Part shown: positions 14,428 to 21,466 of the stretch, in pieces
Layout: each line of letters opens with the position of its first letter
Position numbering within the stretch: the first letter of the stretch is position 1
From: Thermoproteota archaeon
GTDB taxonomy: Archaea > Thermoproteota > Methanomethylicia > Culexarchaeales > Culexmicrobiaceae
DNA length: 26,981 nucleotides
Assembly (NCBI GenBank): GCA_003650625.1
Contig: QMQW01000002.1
Location: 1 to 26,981 of the forward strand
Direction of reading: 5' to 3'
Notes under the pieces: generated by a model
The model's database searches: none
Seen by the model: only the letters and a program-made list of their open reading frames with translations
Told to the model about the DNA's origin: nothing
Program-made: the position numbers and the translations under genes

Positions 14428-15125
14428 GTCTCCATCTCCACCCCCAACAAGTATTTCCTCAATGTCAGCTTATATAATTTACCACCAACCTCAACCAGAG
14501 CAAAAGATTCACGAGGAACAAATGTGTAAACCTTGCCCTGTGGAGAATCTATAACAAAAACATCCCCGTCAACAGGCATCATTTCTTTAACTTCTCTAAG
14601 CTCGTGCATATACTTAACCTTAACACCCAAAACAGTTATCTCATCACCAACCCCGTAAACCTTCTCAGGATAAACCGTCAACTTACTTTTCTGCTCATCA
14701 TAGCTCTTAACAGTACTATTATTTGTAGAATATGAAATATAATCAACCCTAGCATACATATCATACTGCCTAGGTGAACCTTCATACCAGTACTGCTTAA
14801 CCGCCTTAGTATACTCTAAATCGGCAACATGAATAGTTCTAGATTCAAAACCGAGAGTAAATTTAGTGTTATACTTCAGAACAATTGTATCTCTGGTTGC
14901 CTTAACAGGAATAAATGCCATCTTACCGACAATATAAGCATACGCAGGTTCGTAAGCATACTCCCTACCACATATTACTAATTTATAATTTGAATAATAA
15001 GCATCACAATCAGTAAAAGGTAGATGAGTCGGTTCAGAAGTTAGCACCACATAAGAAGTATGAGCATTTAAACCAAAATACAATGCAATTGGAACAAGAA
15101 CCAAAGGAATTATCCATAGCTTCAT
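14424..15125 (-). CDS. N-terminally anchored extracellular protein, 233 aa
   Basis: Starts MKLWIIPLVLVPIALYFGLN, a signal anchor. The rest is beta-rich with one cysteine pair (TDCDAYYSNYKLVICGREY), suited to an extracellular disulfide. SH3-like or OB-like strands (TVYPEKVYGVGDEITVLGV, DVFVIDSPQGKVYTF) appear in the middle. No C-terminal helix, so it differs from the other surface proteins. Follows the CPBP protease gene directly. No family recognised. Confidence 0.78.
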   Translation of the reverse strand: MKLWIIPLVLVPIALYFGLNAHTSYVVLTSEPTHLPFTDCDAYYSNYKLVICGREYAYEPAYAYIVGKMAFIPVKATRDTIVLKYNTKFTLGFESRTIHVADLEYTKAVKQYWYEGSPRQYDMYARVDYISYSTNNSTVKSYDEQKSKLTVYPEKVYGVGDEITVLGVKVKYMHELREVKEMMPVDGDVFVIDSPQGKVYTFVPRESFALVEVGGKLYKLTLRKYLLGVEMET

Positions 15126-15875
15126 TTACACCACCGATGGATAACTTCTAAATCTTGGATACGCAATGTACATTGAAACAGCGATTATTAACGAAATCAA
15201 CATTGTTGTTAGCAACCCCTTGTAAGGAGAACCAAAGTATTTAGTATACAAGATAGCAGCATCATAGACATAGTGAGCTACAATTGCCGACCAAAGAGTA
15301 TTTGTAATCTCATACAAACCAACAAATAACAAACCAGCTACAAAAGGAAAGATTGTAAGCTTCCAATCACCATAAGCAGGATAGTGAAAAATTGCAAATG
15401 CAGCAGATGAGGAAACAGCAGCAAGAACCCCTGCAAATACACTTCCATACACACCAGAAGCTGTTTCTTTAAGGTTAATATAACCTAAGCCTCTAAAGAT
15501 TATCTCCTCAGCAAAAGCAATCTCAAAAACAAGAAACAAAACAACAGGTAAAGGTAAAGTTCCACCCCTCCAAGACTCAGCAAGAATCCATAAAGATGAC
15601 GGTTTAGCAATAAACATTCCACCCATTGCCAAACCAGCCATTAAAAAACCAACGATGATACCAAGAACAGTACCCTTCCAAGTATCCTCTGTTATATCAA
15701 TTCCAAGGTACTCAGGTTCAAACCTACCACGATAGATTCCAACCATAGCAAAAGCACCAAGAGTTCCCGTCATATAGAATGCTCCAACCCTCGGTTCAAG
15801 TAGTAAAACACCTAACATACCAAAGAAAAGTAGAAGCATCCATATGAATACCGAACCCCGTGCATCTGTCACCAT
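15126..15875 (-). CDS. CPBP-family (CAAX/ABI-type) intramembrane metalloprotease
   Basis: 249 aa with about seven to eight membrane helices. The three family motifs are present: E123-E124-x3-R128 (AEEIIFRGL), F160-x3-H164 (FAIFH) and H201-x3-D205 (HYVYD). These residues form the metal site of type II CAAX prenyl endopeptidases and bacteriocin-immunity proteins. The active-site set is intact, so cleavage within the membrane is likely. Being inside the surface-protein operon, it probably trims a membrane or secreted component of this system rather than a prenylated host protein; that is inference. Confidence 0.88.
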   Translation of the reverse strand: MVTDARGSVFIWMLLLFFGMLGVLLLEPRVGAFYMTGTLGAFAMVGIYRGRFEPEYLGIDITEDTWKGTVLGIIVGFLMAGLAMGGMFIAKPSSLWILAESWRGGTLPLPVVLFLVFEIAFAEEIIFRGLGYINLKETASGVYGSVFAGVLAAVSSSAAFAIFHYPAYGDWKLTIFPFVAGLLFVGLYEITNTLWSAIVAHYVYDAAILYTKYFGSPYKGLLTTMLISLIIAVSMYIAYPRFRSYPSVV

Positions 15876-16420
15876 ACCACCGCCAGATACGGCGTAAATA
15901 TTGCAAGCAACTTAAACGAAGTCAGAAGTCCAACAAACACACCAGCACATACAGTAATTAACAATGCAATCTTCCAATCCTTCAAATGCTTCAACAATAC
16001 ATAGTATATAGGAGTAAAGTACCCAAACAACAATGTCATAGCAATCCAAACCTTCTTATGATATGATGGCAACCTATTTGAATGAATCAACCAGTACATA
16101 ATTCCAACAGATACACCCAAGGATATTGCAATAAGAACATACAAGGCACTCGTAGGCAAGACAGGTGCAGGTTTCTCAACAGGTTGAGCTGAAAGAGTTA
16201 TTGCAGCACTCATCTTGTCCCACTGTGCCTTCAACCAATCCGTCAAGCTATCATACCCAGCAGATTTAGCATAATACTGCAAACCAAAAACAATCAAAGC
16301 TAAACCAATGATAATCCTCATAGTGTCCATAGAAGATGATGAAGGTTGCTCAACATCAGTACTAGTTACAACAACCATCGGTTGAGGTGCGTATTGAGGA
16401 TATAATCCTCCGTTAGGCAT
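15869..16420 (-). CDS. Multi-span membrane protein, 183 aa
   Basis: A Pro/Ser-rich N-terminus (MPNGGLYPQYAPQPMVVV) lacking a signal precedes helices at about 34-50, 92-112, 122-143 and 150-180 (the last may be two). An amphipathic loop with W-rich LTDWLKAQWDKM lies between helices one and two. LKDWKIALLI resembles the KDWKKALLS loop of the 95-aa protein. The ATG at 16420 follows GGAGGTG by five bases. Probable structural membrane component. Confidence 0.78.
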   Translation of the reverse strand: MPNGGLYPQYAPQPMVVVTSTDVEQPSSSSMDTMRIIIGLALIVFGLQYYAKSAGYDSLTDWLKAQWDKMSAAITLSAQPVEKPAPVLPTSALYVLIAISLGVSVGIMYWLIHSNRLPSYHKKVWIAMTLLFGYFTPIYYVLLKHLKDWKIALLITVCAGVFVGLLTSFKLLAIFTPYLAVVW

Positions 16421-16873
16421 CTACGCACCTCCAAGTGTTATCATTAATCCCTTGAAAGTTTCAACACCACTAATGGGCATAGCAACCAATGCAACCCTGC
16501 CAACACCGATTATCATAATTATAATGGCAATGACCCCTATTATTATGTTGAATGGTGGCGGTGATATAGCAGCAACCATCATTAGAATGACAAGCAAAGG
16601 TAAAGCCAGTATAAACTTAAAGAGGTATCCAACCGATGTAAGCGTATGTGGAAAAAAGTATCTGAACATTATCAATCCAAAGAACAACATTAACAAAGCA
16701 CCAAAACTAGAAATAAAGAAACCCTTGTAATTACCAGTTCTCTGAGCCTCTCTAGCACCTTCGAATACATACTTAACTGGGTAAGCAACTGCCCCTCCAA
16801 CACCCTTTATAACACTACCAGTAGCACTAGCAACGGGATATAACAAATAACCTTTACCAACTCTTTTTGCCAT
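16421..16873 (-). CDS. Three-span membrane protein, 150 aa
   Basis: A basic, glycine-rich N-terminus (MAKRVGKGYLLYPVASATGS, then VIKGVGGAVAYPVKYVFEGA) could lie on the membrane surface. Helices at about 51-71, 83-103 and 108-131, the last almost pure Ile/Val/Met. The ATG at 16873 follows GGGGGTTG. Overlaps the end of the upstream gene by 20 nt. Small hydrophobic proteins of this kind occur in archaeal viral membranes and in secretion platforms; I cannot choose. Confidence 0.75.
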   Translation of the reverse strand: MAKRVGKGYLLYPVASATGSVIKGVGGAVAYPVKYVFEGAREAQRTGNYKGFFISSFGALLMLFFGLIMFRYFFPHTLTSVGYLFKFILALPLLVILMMVAAISPPPFNIIIGVIAIIIMIIGVGRVALVAMPISGVETFKGLMITLGGA

Positions 16874-17423
16874 GTTTCAACCCCCTAGCAACCAAAACAA
16901 ATCCCAACATCAAACCAAATACAGATAACAACGCAGTAGTCGTCTTCTTCTTCGAATACCTCTCATACTCCTCATCCGAAAGAACCTTTATAAACTCACC
17001 ATAAGTCTCCTCAGTATCCCCAGCACAATCATGAACCCTACATGTCAAAGAATACACAGTACCAGCAGTTCCTGAAGGAATGTTTATCACAATGTCTTTA
17101 AAGCAAATTCTATCCCCAGTATCCCAAGCATCATTGTCATTTCTATCTTCAAAATTTCTAACATCCCAAGCAAACCATCCCCACCTACCAATGATTTTCT
17201 CACCAGTCCATATATCATCAACAGAACATTCTATCTTGTATGTTGCACGCAAAAGAGGTCTTGGACAAGGATGCTCATTGACATAACAGAAGGAAACAGT
17301 AACACTTGAACCTTCCTCAGCATAGAATGTTTTCTCGAAAGGATTTATTGAAAGCTCTGCATTTTTTGCATCAGTAACTATCAAATACGGAAATCCGAAA
17401 CCAACCATCAAAAGCAAAAACAC
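16854..17423 (-). CDS. Secreted, C-terminally anchored protein, 189 aa
   Basis: GTG start at 17423 shortly after the previous stop. Signal peptide (MFLLLMVGFGFPYLIV), then an Ig-like beta domain with four or more cysteines (VSFCYVNEHPCPRPLL, YKIECSV, LTCRVHDCAG) and an acidic loop FEDRNDNDAWDTGDRI that could bind calcium, as in dockerin-like loops. A charged stalk (SDEEYERYSKKK) leads to a C-terminal membrane helix (about 162-180) and KHGKKSW tail. A cell-surface or envelope protein. Confidence 0.8.
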   Translation of the reverse strand: MFLLLMVGFGFPYLIVTDAKNAELSINPFEKTFYAEEGSSVTVSFCYVNEHPCPRPLLRATYKIECSVDDIWTGEKIIGRWGWFAWDVRNFEDRNDNDAWDTGDRICFKDIVINIPSGTAGTVYSLTCRVHDCAGDTEETYGEFIKVLSDEEYERYSKKKTTTALLSVFGLMLGFVLVARGLKHGKKSW

Positions 17424-17425
17424 AA

Positions 17426-18484
17426 CTACTCTCGCAGTAATAGTACAGCACCTCCTATGAGTAAACCTATCAAAATTAAATCTACATTATCCTTCACAGT
17501 ATCAACAGCCTCCTCACTACCACTCTTACCCCCACCACCACAACCACCGCCAATATCTGTCGAATTCTCACCACAGTTCTTTACACCATCGTAACAATGT
17601 GCCAAACCACAATTCTCACACCATAAGGGCGAAGATTTATACTCTCCACTCTTCCACATATCATAACATTCATCCCTATACTCCTCCTTACCAGTTTCAT
17701 CAATCTCATCTTTTATCTTTTTGTCCCTCTCCTCCTGCTCCTTCTTCTTCTCATACTCCGATGGAGAATAAACCTCCAAAAACGGAGAATAAACTGTTAT
17801 GTAACCCCTCCCATAAATATCCTCAACATTACTTATATCACATCTAATCCAGTAACGATGTCCCTCTTCAAACACATTTGGGTCAACATAGAACACAGTA
17901 CCATAAGTAGTCTGTATAGCAAACTTATCACCAATACATATCTCCTTCTTATACCTAAACGGATTCTTCACAACTTTGAAAACAGCAGTTCCATATCCCT
18001 CCCACTTACCACAGCCATAATATGGTTTACCGGGATAACCGGGAAACAAATCCTCATCCCAGCAAATATTAGCATATGTGTCATCATCTATCTTCAAATA
18101 ACCCTTACGACTAATGAGAGTAGTAAACGGATAAAACCCACTCCGAGCAGATGTCTCATAACACTTAGAAAATAACCCAGAGGCAACGGTCTCCTTCGTA
18201 TCTGCATCATATATAGAACATGCAAATCTTATCTTATCTAAATCAGCACACTTTCTAATCATAGTATAATAACCACCAGCTTCTTTTTCAGATGGCAACC
18301 ATATATACATTGTAAGGTCTAACCTATCCCCTTGTTTCACCTCTAAATACTTCTGGTCGAACATTTGAATCCAGAGTAAATCAAGTAAATTAGGTTCAGA
18401 ACGAGGAATAATACGCATACCTACAGAATAAGAAAATGCCAATGGTATAAACATCAAGATAACCACAAACCATCCATACTTCAT
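17426..18484 (-). CDS. Secreted, C-terminally anchored protein, 352 aa, first gene of the surface operon
   Basis: Signal peptide 1-18 (MKYGWFVVILMFIPLAFS). A beta-rich ectodomain of about 220 residues with many cysteines is followed by a charged helical stalk (YEKKKEQEERDKKIKDEIDE), a Cys cluster (LWCENCGLAHCYDGVKNCGE), a Gly-rich hinge (GGGCGGGGKSG) and a membrane helix (about 332-350). The ATG at 18484 follows GAGGTG in a short leader, and a strong BRE/TATA stands at 18519-18537. The pattern suggests a stalked receptor-like or spike protein. No family recognised. Confidence 0.83.
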   Translation of the reverse strand: MKYGWFVVILMFIPLAFSYSVGMRIIPRSEPNLLDLLWIQMFDQKYLEVKQGDRLDLTMYIWLPSEKEAGGYYTMIRKCADLDKIRFACSIYDADTKETVASGLFSKCYETSARSGFYPFTTLISRKGYLKIDDDTYANICWDEDLFPGYPGKPYYGCGKWEGYGTAVFKVVKNPFRYKKEICIGDKFAIQTTYGTVFYVDPNVFEEGHRYWIRCDISNVEDIYGRGYITVYSPFLEVYSPSEYEKKKEQEERDKKIKDEIDETGKEEYRDECYDMWKSGEYKSSPLWCENCGLAHCYDGVKNCGENSTDIGGGCGGGGKSGSEEAVDTVKDNVDLILIGLLIGGAVLLLRE

Positions 18485-18518
18485 TCACAGCACCTCTTTA
18501 AAAAATAAAAAATAAAGG

Positions 18519-18537
18519 AAAAATAAAAAATTTTCGG
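18519..18537 (-). promoter_or_regulatory. BRE/TATA promoter of the 11-kb surface operon
   Basis: The minus strand reads CCGAAAA then TTTTTTATTTTT, like the promoters at 3826 and 22620, and leaves a leader of about 16 nt holding GAGGTG. The following T runs could also end transcripts of the pilin-like gene just upstream. Confidence 0.65.
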
Positions 18538-18553
18538 TTGCAATGCCGTATCA

Positions 18554-19087
18554 TCAGCTTACTGTTATGTTGAACTGGTCAGACCAAGCAGATGGTTTTG
18601 CTTCTCCACCAGAAACAGTTGCCATTCCGTAGATTACACCAGTAGCTGTTCCCTTCTCTTTTCCTTTAATCCATACGGATAAGGTTACTGAACTCATCTT
18701 GTCTAATGTTAATGTGTATTGGTTGCCAGACTGTGTCAATGTAACACCAGTAGGTGCAGCTAATGATATCTCAGCTTTACCGGTATCCAGTACCAAAGGT
18801 GTCAAGGTTATACTTGCACTACCATTACCAGTATTTACCAATGTATATGATATAACTGCCGTATCGTTTGTTCCTTCAACAGTTCCAACAGTCACACTAG
18901 ATGTACTTAAGCTATGGTTAATGTATGCTATTACCTTACCAGCAGGAGCAGGTGCAGCAGCAGCTGGTGCAGCAGTTACTGCTTTAGACATATACTGTCC
19001 CATAACAGCAGCGACACCTATCATTCCTAGTACTACTACTAACAGCATTGCAACCATTTGCCCAATGGTTATACCTCTCTCATTCAT
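18554..19087 (-). CDS. Type IV pilin/archaellin-like protein, probable major structural subunit
   Basis: 177 aa from the ATG at 19087, which has GGTGG five to six bases before it; a TTG at 19105 is less likely. The N-terminus NERG-ITIGQ then a 20-residue hydrophobic helix (MVAMLLVVVLGMIGVAAVMG) fits a class III signal peptide cut after Gly5 by a prepilin peptidase, with Gln at +5. An Ala/Pro hinge (TAAPAAAAPAPAG) joins a Ser/Thr-rich, cysteine-free Ig-like beta domain. A single strong promoter and its own probable terminator region suggest abundant production. Could be a pilus, archaellum-like or virion subunit. No ATPase or prepilin peptidase is in the window. Confidence 0.8.
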   Translation of the reverse strand: MNERGITIGQMVAMLLVVVLGMIGVAAVMGQYMSKAVTAAPAAAAPAPAGKVIAYINHSLSTSSVTVGTVEGTNDTAVISYTLVNTGNGSASITLTPLVLDTGKAEISLAAPTGVTLTQSGNQYTLTLDKMSSVTLSVWIKGKEKGTATGVIYGMATVSGGEAKPSAWSDQFNITVS

Positions 19088-19116
19088 GCCTACCACCGAC
19101 AGCAATATCCCATCTT

Positions 19117-19128
19117 CTATTTATAAAC
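19117..19128 (-). promoter_or_regulatory. TATA box of the pilin-like gene
   Basis: The minus strand reads GTTTATAAATAG, centred about 35 nt before the ATG at 19087. This leaves a leader of about 10 nt with GGTGGTAG. Confidence 0.75.
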
Positions 19129-19167
19129 TTTAACAAATTTAGAAAATTTTTAACAATATTTAGAAAA
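19129..19167. repeat. Two direct repeats upstream of the pilin TATA box (candidate operator)
   Basis: TTTAACAAATTTAGAAAA (19129-19146) recurs as TTTAACAATATTTAGAAAA (19149-19167), one inserted base apart, with a 20-bp period (two helical turns). The repeats cover the BRE position and fill the whole gap between the pilin-like gene and the membrane-bound winged-helix gene. Confidence 0.75.
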
Positions 19168-19170
19168 AAT

Positions 19171-19620
19171 TTAACTGGAGTTGCGTAGGCGAATATACCT
19201 AAAATAGCTTACAAAATATTGAACAATCAAAAACGAAGCAATTAGCAAGAATGAGAGCGAAAAACCCTTCATAAATTCAGTTTTTGACATAAGGTAAAAA
19301 ACCAAAGAAACAACCAAAAATGCCAACCTCCAGTTTATAGAAAATTCCTCCGAAAACATTGGAACTTCTATCTTCAAATGTTTAAACCTCAAATCCTTAA
19401 AAATTGAACCGATAGACTGCTTAACAACACCAATCTCAGCAAATTTCTTAACATAATAGAAAGCCTTGGCATAATCAATTTTTAACTCACGAGAAACATC
19501 CTGAATAGTATGATATCCAGAAGAAAGATAGAGAAAAACCTTCAAAGCTTGTTCGTTAGAAATCGCATAAAGGATTTTACGATGAAGTTCATTGTCCAAA
19601 TCAAACTCTATCTTCCTCAT
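19171..19620 (-). CDS. Membrane-anchored winged-helix regulator (ArnR-like layout)
   Basis: 149 aa. A winged helix-turn-helix at about 22-75 (NEQALKVFLYLSSGYHTIQD, SRELKIDYAKAFYYVKKF) is followed by two C-terminal membrane helices (about 97-112 and 118-138) and a basic end. This domain order is that of ArnR, the one-component regulator of archaellin genes in Sulfolobus. Sequence homology beyond layout is not shown. It ends against the direct repeats upstream of the pilin-like gene, so it probably controls that gene in response to a membrane cue. Its own promoter lies at 19646. Confidence 0.8.
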   Translation of the reverse strand: MRKIEFDLDNELHRKILYAISNEQALKVFLYLSSGYHTIQDVSRELKIDYAKAFYYVKKFAEIGVVKQSIGSIFKDLRFKHLKIEVPMFSEEFSINWRLAFLVVSLVFYLMSKTEFMKGFSLSFLLIASFLIVQYFVSYFRYIRLRNSS

Positions 19621-19645
19621 TAAAAAATAGAAAAGAAAAACAGTT

Positions 19646-19655
19646 GTTTAAAAAC
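19646..19655 (-). promoter_or_regulatory. TATA box of the membrane-anchored regulator gene
   Basis: The minus strand reads AATGTTTTTAAACAACTG; the TATA core is GTTTTTAAAC, about 30 nt before the ATG at 19620. It starts at the stop codon of the upstream gene. The same 15-base string occurs at 21453. Confidence 0.7.
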
Positions 19656-19656
19656 A

Positions 19657-20169
19657 TTAAGGAGTTATCAATGCCTGTGGCAATGGTATAATACCTTTTC
19701 TGGAACTCAACGACTCCTCAACCCTACTCTGCAAATCAGTCATTTTCGAAACTATTTCAGAACGCTTTTGCTCAATAGTCGTTTTAACCTGTTGACACTT
19801 TTCAGGATATTTATCGCACAATGTCTTATATTGCTCATATTCCACACCACAGCTCCCCAAATCAGCAGAACATCTCCTCGTAATATCATCAAGCTTCTCC
19901 TCAAATTCATCCCTTGAAATCTCACCAGCAGCAAACTCCCTCACAAGCTCTCTCTTAGCCTCTGCACATTGCTGAGCTATTTCAGCACATCTTGACATCT
20001 TCTGTTCTTTCAGCTTTAACTTGGCATCAATGTTTCCCGTAATTCCGTAGAAAATTTCCTTCAGTTTGTAGGTTATCTTCTCAAATATAGTAAAATGCGA
20101 TACCGATATCTGCGGTTGTGCCATTGCAAGTCCAACCAGCAACAAAACAACCAAAGCTCCATACTTCAT
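19657..20169 (-). CDS. Secreted coiled-coil protein with cysteine pairs, 170 aa
   Basis: I prefer the ATG at 20169 (MKYGALVVLLLVGLAMAQPQ), which puts a clean signal peptide at the N-terminus, over an upstream start at 20199. The mature part is helical and charged, with Cys pairs in CAEIAQQC, CSADLGSC and CDKYPEKC, spaced so that disulfides could staple helices together. Similar helix-and-Cys spacing is common in extracellular archaeal proteins. No membrane anchor is seen at the C-terminus (PLPQALITP). Unknown function. Confidence 0.75.
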   Translation of the reverse strand: MKYGALVVLLLVGLAMAQPQISVSHFTIFEKITYKLKEIFYGITGNIDAKLKLKEQKMSRCAEIAQQCAEAKRELVREFAAGEISRDEFEEKLDDITRRCSADLGSCGVEYEQYKTLCDKYPEKCQQVKTTIEQKRSEIVSKMTDLQSRVEESLSSRKGIIPLPQALITP

Positions 20170-20170
20170 A

Positions 20171-20431
20171 CTAATCCACCCACACCCATTTAATTTCAAA
20201 TGATGTCACCTTACCTCTTTCACCATACCTCCTATATAAATCTTTCATTGTTTCCGGCAACATATCAGACAACATATCAAAAAATCTCCTCAACTCATCA
20301 TCAGTAGTATTTATATCAATGTAACAAACAATCTTACTCTCGGCAGTAGCAAACTGACACCTCAAAAAATGTTCTCCAATTGCCTTCTTACCCTGCTCTC
20401 TAAGCAAATCAACAATCTCCTCATAAACCAT
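20171..20431 (-). CDS. Hypothetical protein, 86 aa
   Basis: The ATG at 20431 (MVYEEIVDLLREQGKKAIGE) follows GAGGTGG by five bases. An alpha/beta layout: helix, strands with two cysteines (FLRCQFATAESKIVCYIDIN), helix (DDELRRFFDMLSDMLPETM), and a final strand (GKVTSFEIKWVWVD). No signal. Overlaps the upstream membrane gene by 11 nt. No family recognised. Confidence 0.7.
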   Translation of the reverse strand: MVYEEIVDLLREQGKKAIGEHFLRCQFATAESKIVCYIDINTTDDELRRFFDMLSDMLPETMKDLYRRYGERGKVTSFEIKWVWVD

Positions 20432-20858
20432 AATACCACCTCTTAACAACAATCATAGAAACAATTAACATATATATAATAACATAGGATACAACAGCAG
20501 GATACTCTACAATACCGGGTTCAGGTTCCATAATGTGAGCAATGTATGTATATGTCATATAAAGAACAACACCAAGCAAAAAGAAAATTGCATACCATTT
20601 AACATCAACAGTAACTCCCTTCAACCAAGAATCATAATAGTAAAAGAGCAAACCAATCACAAAACTAAGAATAGTTACAAGAAACCCCTTAAACTCCTTG
20701 ACAAACTTCGCCTTAAACCTTGAAGTTATCATACGAACATAAAAAAGACGACCACCAATAGCTGCGATAAACCCATAATAAAAAGGAGTTGGAAAACTAG
20801 CAATAAATTTATTGTAAAGAGGAACAAGCCAACCAACTATCAGAGTAAGAGCTATCAC
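20421..20858 (-). CDS. Multi-span membrane protein, 145 aa
   Basis: GTG start at 20858 overlapping the previous stop (GTGA). About five helices: 1-15, 25-41, 57-74, 88-108 and 119-138, joined by a basic loop (ITSRFKAKFVKEFKG). Ends in KRWYYGL, another basic-aromatic tail. Lies among small coupled genes leading to the pilin-like gene. It could be a membrane platform, but lacks any recognised motif of TadC/PilC platforms. Confidence 0.72.
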   Translation of the reverse strand: MIALTLIVGWLVPLYNKFIASFPTPFYYGFIAAIGGRLFYVRMITSRFKAKFVKEFKGFLVTILSFVIGLLFYYYDSWLKGVTVDVKWYAIFFLLGVVLYMTYTYIAHIMEPEPGIVEYPAVVSYVIIYMLIVSMIVVKRWYYGL

Positions 20859-21046
20859 TGTGGCAAATATTTGTTAATCTCCTTTAAAAATTTTATCAAA
20901 CCAAGCAAACCATTATCACTCATCACACAAAAATGTTCATCTTCAACCTTCAGCGGTTTACCACCAACAACCTTACAGAATGTTTCTTTCATAAAAGAAA
21001 CAAAGAGTCCAAAAAATATAAAACTTACTCCAACCTTCGTCCACAC
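20855..21046 (-). CDS. Small anchored protein, 63 aa
   Basis: GTG start at 21046 with AGGA three bases upstream; it overlaps the preceding gene by 22 nt. The N-terminal hydrophobic helix (VGVSFIFFGLFVSF) is followed by a basic, Cys-containing part (ETFCKVVGGKPLKVEDEHFC) and a helix (LLGLIKFLKEINKYL). A shorter form from the ATG at MKETF would be soluble. Function unknown. Confidence 0.55.
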   Translation of the reverse strand: MWTKVGVSFIFFGLFVSFMKETFCKVVGGKPLKVEDEHFCVMSDNGLLGLIKFLKEINKYLPQ

Positions 21047-21183
21047 TTCCTACGATACAAATCCTCTAACTTCGACAAATCTTCAAGAACATCAACCAAC
21101 TCAGGACCCTTTGCCTTCTTAGCATAATCCCTAAGTTTCTCAATTTGTTTCTTTAAATTCGCACAAACCTCATCATCAAACAT
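21025..21183 (-). CDS. Small helical protein, 52 aa
   Basis: Starts MFDDEVCANLKKQIEKLRDY, then AKKAKGPELVDVLEDLSKLE and ends RRKCGRRLE. Two helices with one cysteine near each end, which could pair when the helices lie antiparallel. The ATG at 21183 follows closely after the stop of the 80-aa gene. No signal. Function unknown, and not a clear member of the two-cysteine family of the 4-kb region. Confidence 0.65.
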   Translation of the reverse strand: MFDDEVCANLKKQIEKLRDYAKKAKGPELVDVLEDLSKLEDLYRRKCGRRLE

Positions 21184-21187
21184 AATA

Positions 21188-21430
21188 TCAACCAAAAATC
21201 TGCTTTTTCAACTTACGCATAGTTTCAGAATCAAAACATCCTGCCATATACATTTCTCCAGCTAAATCCTCAAATTGCTCCTTATATTTCTCCATCAACT
21301 CTCTCAAAGACGAAGCTTTCTCCTTGTTTCCAACCTTTTCCATCTCATCAATTTGTCCTTTCAAAGCGTTGATAACTCTTTTAAGTTCCTCAAGCCTCTC
21401 GTAGTTTTCTGGTGAACATACATCACTCAT
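21188..21430 (-). CDS. Coiled-coil protein, 80 aa
   Basis: Starts MSDVCSPENYERLEELKRVI. A long helical hairpin (LKRVINALKGQIDEMEKVGN, then KEKASSLRELMEKYKEQFED) with cysteines near both ends (Cys5 and MAGCFDS), like the neighbouring 52-aa protein. The TATA box lies about 25 nt upstream of the ATG at 21430, so the message is leaderless and this gene opens a transcription unit. No known family. Confidence 0.72.
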   Translation of the reverse strand: MSDVCSPENYERLEELKRVINALKGQIDEMEKVGNKEKASSLRELMEKYKEQFEDLAGEMYMAGCFDSETMRKLKKQIFG

Positions 21431-21452
21431 ATACCAAGAGTAAGTTTCACTT

Positions 21453-21462
21453 GTTTAAAAAC
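21453..21462 (-). promoter_or_regulatory. TATA box of the 80-aa gene
   Basis: The minus strand reads AATGTTTTTAAACAAGTG. It is the same as the promoter at 19646 over AATGTTTTTAAACAA, and overlaps the space after the exchanger gene. Confidence 0.7.
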
Positions 21463-21466
21463 ATTT

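Noticed and set aside
18699..19133. A 144-codon open frame on the plus strand opposite the pilin-like gene
   Set aside because: Mirror frame of the Ala/Val/Thr-rich pilin-like sequence; no start signal.
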